NCBI RefSeq assembly: GCF_014357575.1
Contig: NZ_JACONW010000024.1
Coordinates: 1 to 51,727 of the forward strand
Length of the DNA: 51,727 bases
Direction: 5' to 3'
From: Pseudomonas folii
Lineage (GTDB): Bacteria > Pseudomonadota > Gammaproteobacteria > Pseudomonadales > Pseudomonadaceae
The position numbers were made by a program, and so were the translations under genes. Shown piece after piece: positions 24,280 to 34,100 of this stretch. Within the stretch, counting starts at the first letter, position 1. Each line of letters opens with the position of its first letter. The notes beneath the pieces are model-generated. The model saw only the letters and a program-made list of their open reading frames with translations, was not told the DNA's origin and searched no databases.

Positions 24280-25278
24280 CTAGTCGGTCGATTGCCAAAA
24301 CGGGTCGTTCTGCCAGTCAGGAGGGAAGCCCATGGCTGTCATGTTGATTTCAGCGAACTCGCCCAGCAACTCATGCAAGCGCTTATCCCAACTGGTGTGC
24401 GGGCTGACCCGGCGCATCAGCAGGTTCAGGATGCTCAATACCGTGAACATACGGGCATGTTGTCCCGGATTTTGCAGGTGTTGCGGCCAGAGGAAGTTGA
24501 CCGTTTTGGGTAGTTCAGGACGAATGCCAAGCTCTCGATTCCACAGCCGTGCGTGATGCGCGCAGATATTACGAATGGTCGTCAGAGTATGCAGCCAAGA
24601 CTGGAGCAATGGACCGGGAAGAGCCATACGTCGAGCGATGGCTTTTTTGTCGGCATCGCGCGCCAGACCTTTGAACAAGTGCGAGAGCTCGCCAAGCGTG
24701 ATCTCCTCCATCGCAGCCCAGGCAGGCATGAGCTCGGGAGTGTTGTAGGTCAACGCATAATGCCGTGCATAGCTTTCTTTGGCCCGCAGGCTTTTTAGTT
24801 GTGCCTTTCGAGCATCAGGCGCTTGAGATGCGTCGATCCTCCGGCATTCGCGTGTGTGGTCCTGGCGCGCCTTTTCCTGCTTGCCGTGAATGCTTTCGAG
24901 TAATACCTGGTGACGATAATCGCGCTGGAAGAAACGCGTCTCCAGATACCAGTGAGCCCCGTATTCAGGCCCCATGTGGTTGCTGATGGCAGCTCGTGCC
25001 GCGACTTCAATGCGTTCAAGTGCATCGATGACCAGAAGCCTTAGGCGGCGGTCGAAATCGTACAGCCGGGTGAGTTCTTTCAGACGTGTGCCGGGTCTGA
25101 ACCCGTGCTCAACGTCTTCCGAAAGCTGGAAAGGGCGCATGTAAGGTGTAAGGCGAAAAAAACTGACTGCTTCTAGGAAACAGTGCGCCTTGCCTTCGTC
25201 CTGAATGGTGAGCCCACGCTGTTTGAGCAGGTCCAACTGCGCAGGGATATCAATGGCGGGCTTATTGAAAAGCTTCAT
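24280..25278 (-). CDS. Abi_2 (AbiD/AbiF-family) abortive-infection protein
   Basis: A 332-residue protein of the Abi_2 family. The family N-terminus is clear (FNKPAIDIPAQLDLLKQRGL, then CFLEAVSFFRLTPYMRPFQ). The HEPN-like RNase motif R-x4-H is RNICAHH at 236-242, followed by RLWNREL, typical of the family. AbiD/AbiF proteins stop phage growth by host arrest, and HEPN members act as RNases. It is inserted between hsdR and hsdM, 71 bases before hsdM, in the same direction. A structured leader with a terminator-like U-tract lies just before its start. No strong ribosome site is seen. Co-expression with restriction genes suggests a back-up layer. Confidence 0.88.
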   Translation of the reverse strand: MKLFNKPAIDIPAQLDLLKQRGLTIQDEGKAHCFLEAVSFFRLTPYMRPFQLSEDVEHGFRPGTRLKELTRLYDFDRRLRLLVIDALERIEVAARAAISNHMGPEYGAHWYLETRFFQRDYRHQVLLESIHGKQEKARQDHTRECRRIDASQAPDARKAQLKSLRAKESYARHYALTYNTPELMPAWAAMEEITLGELSHLFKGLARDADKKAIARRMALPGPLLQSWLHTLTTIRNICAHHARLWNRELGIRPELPKTVNFLWPQHLQNPGQHARMFTVLSILNLLMRRVSPHTSWDKRLHELLGEFAEINMTAMGFPPDWQNDPFWQSTD

Positions 25279-25289
25279 GCTGAAAAACT

Positions 25290-25564
25290 ACCGGGCATAA
25301 AAAACCCGCTCAATTTGTGCTTAGCTGCCGAAGCGACCATAGGCATGGCGGGTGTGTTGCGTGAGAGGTTATGCACAGATGCACGGTTTTGCAAGATATT
25401 TGGCACTGCTGTGACAAGCGGGTGCGGCGTTTTGCAGGATGTTTTGGATGTCTGCTGACCTGCCTCGGCCCAATGCTTTTTCGTATGATCTGGCGTTGGA
25501 GCAAGTGTCCTCTGTCCTGGGACCGAGGACACTGACTGCCGGGATTTCTTTGAGCCGTCAAGTA
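25290..25564 (-). ncRNA. Candidate structured leader or abiF-type ncRNA
   Basis: This 286-base gap between hsdR and the Abi_2 gene has no gene. On the minus strand, ACCCGC (25348-25353) pairs with GCGGGT (25304-25309). Between them are two small hairpins, CAT-GCCT-ATG (25338-25347) and GCTT-loop-AAGC (25319-25334), and six U follow (25299-25304). This is a three-way-junction-like fold ending as a terminator 21 bases before the Abi_2 ATG. From memory, an abiF RNA motif has been described upstream of AbiF-family genes; I cannot test the match. It could instead be a simple attenuator. The stems are short. Confidence 0.4.
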
Positions 25565-28500
25565 TCATCCAGCCGCTGACCACAAGTTGTCGTTCAAGGC
25601 GTCCAGCACCTGATCCAGTTTCCCGCCAAGATTACGGTCCAGACCTTTTAGGCCTCCATCATTCCTGAACGCGTCACTGACTTGCTGCTGATCAATCACG
25701 ACTTCGTGCACCAGTTGTTTGGCAAGGCGGTCCAGCCAGCGGCGTTGCACGGGTGTCCAGGATTGCAAGGCATAAATCTTCTGCATGGCGTTGGCGACGC
25801 GCTGATCAAAAGGCAGCAAAGCTTCGCCGATGGCGGCTTGTCGGATGTAGCCGATGATGCTGGCGGCTATTTCCTGATTGGTTTGACTACGCCATGCGCT
25901 TTTCAAGCTGGCTTCGCTGAAGCCGTGCTGATCGAGCAACAGCCGCACTTCTCGCAAATGCTCGCGGGTCAGATCTTTTGGACGGTTGACGACTACGCCA
26001 AGCGCCGCGGACTGGTTGAGCTGCTTATGAATAAATTCATTGAAGCTTTCCAGATAGTCTGCGGGTTTCTGGTACTTGCCGTAGCTTTGCTCACGCACCA
26101 TCAACTCGTCGGCATGGTTGGAGATGACCGGGTATTTGTACGAACCCAGCAGTGCGCTGACGGCAGCCAATTGGTTGAGCAGTTGGGTATGTTGGCGCAC
26201 AAAGTTGGCTGCTTGTTGCGGACCGAGTTCATGCAGGTAGTTGTGGAGTTTGGCCGGTTCAACCCCCCAGGCATCCTGCAGCTCATCGAGTTTTTGTTTA
26301 AGGCTCGGTTTGTTTTCGGCTTTGTGTTGAGCTTTTCGCAGGATGCGCATGACGCGTTGGCTCAACTGGTCGAGAACGTCATGGGCGTGACTGTTACCTT
26401 CCTGACTGCCGGGCGCGTCGTGGCTTGCATCGCCGGTGAGTTCGCTGACCAGCTGCTCCAGGGAAATGTCGGGGTTCTTCACCAGCGGCTTCATGGTGTC
26501 GACTGCTTCGAGGCTGGCATAGAGGTCTACGGGGTCGTAGATGCGGAATACGGTCTTGCCGATTTCGTCGCAACGGCGAGTAGCGCGGCCCTTCATCTGC
26601 TCATAGAGAATGCGCGAGCGCACGCGGCGCATGAACACCAGATTGCAGATTTTCGGCACATCGATGCCGGTGGTTAATAGGTCGACGGTAATAGCAATGC
26701 TGGGGTGTGGCTCATTCTTGTATCGACGAATCAGTTGCTCAACTTTATCGCTCTGGCCGGTAATGATGCGCACAGTGGCTTCGTTGTATTGCTCGCCATA
26801 GGCGGCCTTGAAGGCATCATCAAGCAAAGTTTTCACGCGTTCTGCATGGGCCTGGCTGACGCAGAAAATCATGGTCTTTTCTTCGCCGAATGGGTCCAGT
26901 TCATTGGCCAGTTCGTCGCAGATGACCTTGTCAAAAGCGGGTGTGATGACGCTCCTGTTGAACGACTCGATGTTGAAGGTCAGTTCGTCGTCCAGCTCTG
27001 CTACGTCGACTTCGCCGGTCTGGATGTTGATGACGCTGACTGATTCGCCCTTTTCAAACCGTATGCCGTGTTTGCTGAGCTGGGTTTCATAGCGGATCGG
27101 TGGCTCGTGATCTATCAGCCAGTCATCGGCAACCGCTTCCCTGTAGCTATAGGTGAATACCGGTTTACCAAAAATTTCGCTGGTGTGTTTGGCCGGGGTA
27201 GCCGTAAGGCCGATACGGCAAGCATCGAAGTAATCGAGCACGCGACGGTATTGCGATAGGTATTGGCTGTGATCGCGCACGGCCAGTTCACCTTCGGTCA
27301 TTTCCTGGTCGAGCGTGTAACCCCGGTGAGCTTCGTCGACAATGATGCAATCGAATTCGCCCACGGACGGTGGCGTATCAGAGCGGAAAATACGGCTGAC
27401 CATGGCTTGCACAGTGGCGACCTGAATGCGGGTCTCCGCTTCTGCGGCCATGTCGCCGAGCTCCTTGATGTCGTAGATTTGCCCCAGTGTGTGATTTTGC
27501 TCAAGCGTGGTGTCGTTGAACGAGTCGATAGCCTGCTGACCAAGGGCGCTGCGGTCGACCAGAAACAGAATGCGCTTAAAGCGTTCGGTCTTGAGGAAGC
27601 GATACATCAGGCCAATGATCGTACGGGTTTTACCGGTACCCGTGGCCATGGCCAGCAGGCAATCGCGCTGGTTGTCAGCCAGCGCCTGTTCTACCGCCTG
27701 GATTGCGTTCTCTTGGTAGTCACGCAATTTGAGGTAGGCAAAACCCTCGGCGGCTAGTTTTGCCTCGGCGTCGGCCTTGCTGCGTTTCAGTAGGTCGAGC
27801 AGGTCGTCTGGCGTATGAAAGTCTGGCAGCGGTCGACGCGTATTGGCGGGGCTGCGCAAATCGCGGAACCAAGTGCCGGACTGTTCTGCGAGTTGCTTGA
27901 TAAACGGGCGGCCGTTACAGGCGAAGGCAAAAGGCACGCGGAAATGGCCGCCATCACCGTCACTCCAAGGCTGTGACTGACCTGCGTGCAGCCAAGGTTG
28001 CAGATGTTCGGTGATGAGGCTGAAATCGCGGGCATAGCGCTCGGCCTGGGGGATGCGATCGGCAATGTTGATACGCTTGCGTTTGGCCTCGACGATGGCA
28101 ATCGGCATCAAACCCGCAAACAGTACATAGTCTGCGCATGCTTTGGGGCTGCTGGTAGGCCACTCAGCAATGGCCTTGTTCTTACCTTTTTCAGGGCGCG
28201 CTCCTTTGCTGTACGTCAGGTCGAGAGAGTCAGCGTCCCAGCCGGCATCAATCAACTGCTGATCAATCAGGATACGGGTAAGGTCTTCTGAGAGATCAAA
28301 GCTGCTGCTGGCTTGCTGGGTTTTTTTGGCAACCTGTTTGCTGGCTTGGGGCTGCGCGGCCAGTTGTTGCTGTAGCGCCTTGAGGCTTTTCTCATGCTCG
28401 ATGCGCATTCTGTTTAAAGCAGCTTCATGCTCGGAGGCCAACTGCTTGTGGCTGCGCGACTCGGCGTCCATCTGCTCGGCGAGTACGGCGTACTCTTCTG

Positions 28501-29041
28501 CTTCGCGTTTAAGCAACTCGGCAAGCTGCTGATTACTCTCCAACTGCTGACTGGAATCGCTGAGCTGTGCTTTTAGCTGTTCGATCTGGCTTTGCAGATC
28601 GCGGAGCGGAATGCTCGGGTCGCTAGGCGTGACGAAGGCGCCGGGTTTAAAAGACTGAGCGTTTTTACCGAAGGACTGGTGATACCAGATGGCCAAGGCG
28701 CGAGCGACCTTTAGCCCATCGATTGCTTCCCGGTGTTGGGTGCGAAAACCGTGGGTAGCTTTGTTTCCTTCAATGCGCAGGGTATGAAACAGACTGCGGA
28801 TGTTCTGATCCAGCTGAATCTCACGGCTAAGTTTGTAAAGCAGGTCGGACTGTGTGGTGTGGTTATCAAATTCGATACCCGCGCGGCTGGCCAGGTCTTG
28901 GGCCAGAGCTTCACCGAGTTGGCGCAGCTTTATCAGAGTGGTATTCGGATCGCTAGCGAATGCCTGCTCGGCTGTTCTGGCAAGCTGCAGGAAGACGGGG
29001 TCGTGTTCCTGGAGAAATGCGAAGTTACTGCTGGCTGCCAT
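25565..29041 (-). CDS. hsdR: Type I restriction endonuclease motor subunit HsdR (EcoEI-like)
   Basis: A 1158-residue ATP-dependent DNA translocase and nuclease. The N-terminal DUF4145-like domain (1-120) is followed by a coiled coil (about 145-230) and the nuclease core with Asp304 and EAK (318-320). Helicase motifs follow: Walker A ATGTGKTRT (Lys471), DEAHRG, GLTATP, and a second RecA domain (QMKGRATRRCDE). The C-terminal EcoEI-type domain binds the M2S complex. The ATG at 29041 has AAGGA six bases upstream. It is the first gene of the leftward defence operon and begins 111 bases inside the right 210-bp repeat. Confidence 0.95.
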   Translation of the reverse strand: MAASSNFAFLQEHDPVFLQLARTAEQAFASDPNTTLIKLRQLGEALAQDLASRAGIEFDNHTTQSDLLYKLSREIQLDQNIRSLFHTLRIEGNKATHGFRTQHREAIDGLKVARALAIWYHQSFGKNAQSFKPGAFVTPSDPSIPLRDLQSQIEQLKAQLSDSSQQLESNQQLAELLKREAEEYAVLAEQMDAESRSHKQLASEHEAALNRMRIEHEKSLKALQQQLAAQPQASKQVAKKTQQASSSFDLSEDLTRILIDQQLIDAGWDADSLDLTYSKGARPEKGKNKAIAEWPTSSPKACADYVLFAGLMPIAIVEAKRKRINIADRIPQAERYARDFSLITEHLQPWLHAGQSQPWSDGDGGHFRVPFAFACNGRPFIKQLAEQSGTWFRDLRSPANTRRPLPDFHTPDDLLDLLKRSKADAEAKLAAEGFAYLKLRDYQENAIQAVEQALADNQRDCLLAMATGTGKTRTIIGLMYRFLKTERFKRILFLVDRSALGQQAIDSFNDTTLEQNHTLGQIYDIKELGDMAAEAETRIQVATVQAMVSRIFRSDTPPSVGEFDCIIVDEAHRGYTLDQEMTEGELAVRDHSQYLSQYRRVLDYFDACRIGLTATPAKHTSEIFGKPVFTYSYREAVADDWLIDHEPPIRYETQLSKHGIRFEKGESVSVINIQTGEVDVAELDDELTFNIESFNRSVITPAFDKVICDELANELDPFGEEKTMIFCVSQAHAERVKTLLDDAFKAAYGEQYNEATVRIITGQSDKVEQLIRRYKNEPHPSIAITVDLLTTGIDVPKICNLVFMRRVRSRILYEQMKGRATRRCDEIGKTVFRIYDPVDLYASLEAVDTMKPLVKNPDISLEQLVSELTGDASHDAPGSQEGNSHAHDVLDQLSQRVMRILRKAQHKAENKPSLKQKLDELQDAWGVEPAKLHNYLHELGPQQAANFVRQHTQLLNQLAAVSALLGSYKYPVISNHADELMVREQSYGKYQKPADYLESFNEFIHKQLNQSAALGVVVNRPKDLTREHLREVRLLLDQHGFSEASLKSAWRSQTNQEIAASIIGYIRQAAIGEALLPFDQRVANAMQKIYALQSWTPVQRRWLDRLAKQLVHEVVIDQQQVSDAFRNDGGLKGLDRNLGGKLDQVLDALNDNLWSAAG

Positions 29042-29152
29042 GGTCGATCCTTCGGTTGCGTTCCACTCTATACGCTAAGCCTGCTCTCTAAAGCGCAAGC
29101 TGCGGTAGCTTAACCAAGGTGAACCGGGTTTGGATATGTCATTGGGCTATTC

Positions 29153-29362
29153 GTCTCAATCCACACATAGCCAAACGCTTACACGCGATAGAGAAAAACT
29201 GCCATTTGCAGACCTGCCCGACAGGCATAATCTTGGATCCAACCACTGACGAGCAGGGAGCCCGTCAGGATCAAGGATGATCGACCATGAAAGGATACTG
29301 CCGACAGGGAGTTGGAATGGTACTGGACAAAAAACCCGCTTCGGCGGGTTTTTTATTGGGGG
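29153..29362 (+). repeat. Right 210-bp direct repeat bounding the defence island
   Basis: Matches 14917-15126 at 209 of 210 positions in the same orientation. With the left copy it encloses 14026 bases of defence cargo. It ends where the chromosome backbone resumes before the GGDEF/EAL gene. Confidence 0.97.
29238..29355 (+). ncRNA. rsmX: RsmX-like small regulatory RNA, copy 2
   Basis: Same promoter elements (CTTACA half-site 29178-29183, CATAAT 29226-29231), GGA motifs and terminator (29335-29354) as copy 1. The only difference is a C at 29323 between the last two GGA motifs, outside any GGA. Both copies should therefore be active and GacA-controlled, doubling the RsmX dose. Other pseudomonads such as P. 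syringae are known to hold several rsmX genes. Confidence 0.8.
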
Positions 29363-29477
29363 TGAGAATCATTTTTGCGCCGATTGAATTTAAGTGGAGA
29401 TTCAGGTTAAGACCTGCGCCTGACGACCGATAACCACGGCATGGCCGCACTGCAAGTGGCCCTCCGAGCGCGTCCAC

Positions 29478-31067
29478 ATGACATTCATTCGCAACCCACA
29501 GCTAGCGCGAGACAATCTTTACGCTTTGCTGGTTTTCTACCTGTTTTCCATCTTTTTGCTGGCCATTGCGTGGGAGTTCAAGCTCGAGGCTGTCGCTATG
29601 GAGCTGTTGGGCTTGCCGTATGACGGCGACTTCGAAACATCTGAGCGCTGGCGTTTTATTCTGACGTCGACCGGTTTTGCGGTATTGGCGATGGTTGTGC
29701 CTTTCATCCTCCTGAGGCGCTTGATAAATCGTCTGAATCTCAGCTACAACAATCTGGTTGTGGCCCAGGCGCATAGCGACTCGCTGGCACGTCACGATCC
29801 TTTATCCGGGCTGCTAAACCGCCGGGTATTTCACGAGCAATTGGTTTCGCGCCTGGAACAGCAGGATGTAACCACAGCGGTATTCCTGATCGACCTCGAC
29901 AAATTCAAAGCTATCAATGACACGCACGGCCACGCCGCTGGCGACGGTGCCATCTGCGCTGTCGCGGACACCCTGCGCGGAGCGACTGCTGGCTGGCATG
30001 CGGCATTGGCAAGATTGGGTGGGGATGAGTTTGCGCTTGCTGTCACCGGCGATTTCAGCCGCCTTGAGTTAGCAAAACTGGCGGAGAGTATCCTGACTCA
30101 AATTACCGGTGCGGTCACAGGTTTACCTGGGGTAGCGTTCAGCGCAACCTTGGGTATTGCCGTGTCGCCCCTGGACGGCACGGCTGCCGAAACCTTGCTA
30201 CAACGAGCTGACAGCGCCATGTACCGGGGAAAAAACAGCGGTCGCGCCGTGTTTAATTTCTATGAAGCCAGTTTTGAGCAAGAGCAGCTTGAACGCATGC
30301 GTTTCGAGCAGGAGCTACGACAGGCCATTGAAGAGCGGCATATCCAGCCGTTCTATCAGCCCATCGTGAGCCTTCCTGAACAACAATTGGTAGGGTTCGA
30401 GCTACTCGCCCGATGGGTACACCCCGAACGCGGCATCCTGATGCCCCAGGATTTCATACCACTGACCGAACAGTTAGGCCTTATCAAACCGCTCACTGAA
30501 AGCCTGTTGCTTCAGGCCTTCACCGAAGCGCGCGAGTGGCCTGGCGCCCTGACGCTGGCGGTCAACGTTACTTCTTCAATGATCGAGAGCATCGACTTTC
30601 CTGAATGGCTGAAGCATCTGGCCTTCAGGGGGAACTTCCCGCTGAGTCGTCTGGAGGTGGAGGTGACTGAAAATGCCCTGGTAGCCAACGTGGGCAGTGC
30701 GCGGTTGAATCTAGAGCGCCTGCGTGCAATCGGAGTCAGTGTAGCTCTCGACGACTTTGGTACCGGTTATTCGGGGCTGTATCACCTGACGCAGTTAGCT
30801 ATCGATAAGATCAAGATTGACCGGTCTTTTTTCGACACATCACTGGATAATCAGAGCGAAATGGTCAAAGCCATTCTCGCTTTGGGCAAGAGCCTGCGCA
30901 TGCAAATTACTGCCGAAGGTGTGGAGCATGAGCAGTTGGCCGATTGGCTGGCCAAGCATGAGTGCGATTTTGCCCAAGGCTACCTATTTGGCAGAGCGCT
31001 ACCGCTAACACAGGTGACAGCGCTCATGGCGACGGATCAAACTGCCGGGCCTCTAAGGGCGGGTTGA
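29478..31067 (+). CDS. Membrane GGDEF/EAL protein (c-di-GMP synthesis/breakdown)
   Basis: A 529-residue inner-membrane protein. Two transmembrane segments (about 14-34 and 61-80) enclose a short periplasmic loop. The GGDEF domain has an intact GGDEF at 181-185, but no RxxD inhibitory site precedes it. The EAL domain carries ELL (308-310) in place of EAL, with the metal-binding glutamate kept, plus EVTEN, LDDFGTGYSGL, KIDRSFF and AEGVE. The catalytic residues are therefore present in both domains. It could make or hydrolyse c-di-GMP; the balance cannot be told. It is next to an rsmX copy, and both influence biofilm/motility decisions. The ribosome site is weak. Confidence 0.9.
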   Translation: MTFIRNPQLARDNLYALLVFYLFSIFLLAIAWEFKLEAVAMELLGLPYDGDFETSERWRFILTSTGFAVLAMVVPFILLRRLINRLNLSYNNLVVAQAHSDSLARHDPLSGLLNRRVFHEQLVSRLEQQDVTTAVFLIDLDKFKAINDTHGHAAGDGAICAVADTLRGATAGWHAALARLGGDEFALAVTGDFSRLELAKLAESILTQITGAVTGLPGVAFSATLGIAVSPLDGTAAETLLQRADSAMYRGKNSGRAVFNFYEASFEQEQLERMRFEQELRQAIEERHIQPFYQPIVSLPEQQLVGFELLARWVHPERGILMPQDFIPLTEQLGLIKPLTESLLLQAFTEAREWPGALTLAVNVTSSMIESIDFPEWLKHLAFRGNFPLSRLEVEVTENALVANVGSARLNLERLRAIGVSVALDDFGTGYSGLYHLTQLAIDKIKIDRSFFDTSLDNQSEMVKAILALGKSLRMQITAEGVEHEQLADWLAKHECDFAQGYLFGRALPLTQVTALMATDQTAGPLRAG

Positions 31068-31133
31068 CTCGTCTACCCGGTGGCAGGGAGTGGCTGAACT
31101 TCTGTTATCGCTGGGCTGGCGGCAGAAATATTG

Positions 31134-34100
31134 TCAATCCGCCAGCCAGGCTTTTCGCCACGACAACAGGTGTTCTTCCCTGAGCATCCAGTTATCAAGT
31201 ACCACGCTGCGTAGGGCATCTCCTGCCCCGGCGTTGGCGTCGGGTTCAGCGAGATGTTCGCGAATAGCGGCAATCCAGTCTTTTGGCTTGGTCCTGACCC
31301 GGGTCACCGGCAAGTCACCGCGATAACAAAGGATGTCCGAGCAGATCACCGGGAAGCCACAGGCGCCGTATTCCAATAACCGTAAATTGCTTTTGCATGC
31401 GTTGAAAAAATTGTCTTCCAGAGGTGCCAACGCCAGGTCCAGGTTCAAGCCGGCCAGGTGTGCCGGGTATTTCTCGATATTCACGCCCCTATGAAACTCG
31501 TGGACATAGGGACGCAGTGCCGCTGGACACATGCCCATAAACACCCATTCCACTTCCCCTGCCAGTTCACGAACCACTTCGGCAATGACTTGCAAGTCAT
31601 CGCCGTGGCTCGAGCCGCCAGCCCAGCCGACCCGCGGTTTACGCCCTCGTTGGCGATGGGCGGTCAGGCCGCTCCACCACTGGCTTGGCAGGCGGTTCTC
31701 TACCACGCGAATGTCGGCGTTAAAACCTTTCAGCGCATTGGCCAGTGGCTGGGTCGATACCACCAACCGGTCGCACAGACCCACGGCTTTTTTCAGGCGC
31801 TTGGCGATGTCTTTGGGAAGCAGTTCGCGGGTTCCGTGGCCGGTGGGCACGTCGAGAATGTAGTCATCCAGCTCGTAAACCTTGAAGGCCTTGGAGAATG
31901 TCTTGGCGTTCTGGATCATTTCCAGTTGAGGTGTTGTGAATTGTCGCTGGAAAATGATCGTGTCTGGCGCCAGGCGCTCCAATTCTACGGGTTGACGCAG
32001 CCAGTCGCTCACAGTGCCCTCGACCAGCCGCGCGGCTTTCAGGGCAGCGAAAGGCTGGCGCACCCGATAATGTCCGCTGCCGAAAGAGTCGCCGGGGTAG
32101 CACAGCGCGTAAGGCAACGGACGACTGGCGAACGGTTGCCAGCCGCCTTCGCTACGGGATTCGTGCGCAAAGCCGCTGCCTTCCAGGGTCAGGTTGCGGT
32201 TGTAGGCCGGGTCGTTGGCGAGCTGCGGCAGCCAACGCTGGTACATCACCGACTGTTCGCGTTTGAAGCGTTCGCGCTTGGCTTCCAGCTTGGTCGTGTC
32301 AACCTTGTTCTGGCTCACGTTGGCTTCGTGCATGAGCACCGCATAAGGCGTCCAGACAATCAGTTGTCCGGCTTGACCGACTTTCAGGCACAGGTCTACG
32401 TCGTTATAGGAAACCGCCAGGCTAGCCTCGTCCATTCCGCCCACCTCGCGGTACAGTTCGGTGCGGATCATCAGGCAGGCAGCGGTTACTGCACTGTAGT
32501 TCTGGTCAACCTGCAAACGGTGAAGGTAGCCGTTGGACTGCATTGGGTCGCCGACGAATGGGTGGTCTGCCACGCCGCGCAAGCCGAGTACCACACCTCC
32601 ATGCTGAATAGTCCCGTCGAGAAATAATAACTTGGCGCCGACTATCCCCACTTCCGGCCGCTGAGCGTGATGGAGCATTGCGCCAAGCCAGTCCCCATCA
32701 ATGACGGCGGTGTCATTGTTGAGCAGCACCAGGTAATCGCCATGCGCATGGCTGACGGCAAAATTGTTGATCGCCGAATAGTTGAAAGGGTGAGGGTAGC
32801 GCAGGATACGCACCTTGGCGTTGTTCAGGCGCTCCATTCCCGCGAGCCAATCCCGGGCTTCGGCGGTTTCACTGTTGTTGTCGACGATGATTAGTTCGTA
32901 GTTCGTGTAGCGTGTTTTCTCCATTAGGCTTTCGATGCAGCGCATCAGTATCGGCAGTTGGTCCTTGGTGGGAATCACGATGGACACCAACGGCTGCCCG
33001 GCGTGTTGGTAAACCACCCGGTTGACCATCGGCAACGGTCCAGCGTGCAGCTCATGAGCCACGCCCAGGCGCTGCAAGTGCGCCTCGACGACAGCCGCGG
33101 AGTGCGCAATGACTTGGCTTTCGCCGAGCCACTGGCCGAAGTTGATTACCTGATGCACCAGCACTTCAGCGAGGTGTCCGATGGTGCCCAGCCCATGAGT
33201 TTCAACTAGCCGATAGAGCAGGTCATGGGGCGCCAGTTCGGCGAAGGCGGGATCGAAGCCATTGGCACCTAGCGCGGCCTCGCGGCTGAAGGCCAGGGCT
33301 CGACCGACATACGGATAACTGCGCAACAGGTCCAGGTTCAGGTCCGGTTTGAATACCGGGTCCTGGCATCCGGTTGCGGTCAGCGAGTCTTCATCGCTAT
33401 AGCAAGCGCTGACGCCGGGGTTCAGGGCGATGCCCTCGGCGAGCAACAGCAGCGCGTGGGGGGCGAGTTGGTCGCCGCCCCGTAGCAGGTAGCACCAGTC
33501 GGTCTGGATTTCCTGCAGCAGCTCATTGAGCTGGCTCGGCCAGGACTCCGCCAGCGGTAGCCAGACCAGATTGTCGGTCGGCACCACCCCTACCGGTTCG
33601 GCATTGGATAGCACTACGATGGCGGCCGCCCCGTAAAGCTGGCGGTGAATGCTTTCCAGACTGGACCGCAACAGCGCAATGTCACCGGTGGTATCCGTCA
33701 ATACCAACAACACATCCGGTTGCCTCGGCCAGCTCGCAAGCCGCGCCGGCAAACCTTCTAACTCGGCGGCAGCCAGTTGCCGGGTGTCCAGCCAGCGCCG
33801 ATACAGGTTGATATTGCGCTGCTGTTTGCCTGCATCGGCTAGTACACCGAAAAAGCGTTCAAAGGCGTTTGCCAGGGTGCCGTTGAGCTCGCCGCGCTCA
33901 GTTTCGAAATCTTTGCCCGTCAGGTGCATCCTTTCCAGGGGGGCCAACGCTTCAGTACGCACGAAGAACATGGAGCCGGCAAAAAAATCCGCGTCGTTGA
34001 TTCGTTGTGGGTCAATGCCGGCACGTTCGGCCAGGGTGACCAAGTGCCTGCGGTCGCTTTCATCAAGGTTTTTTGTGACCGGCAGCCGGTATTGCTCGGT

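Noticed and set aside
31458..32627. 389-codon open frame antisense to the large glycosyltransferase
   Set aside because: Shadow frame without motifs; the glycosyltransferase reading is clear.
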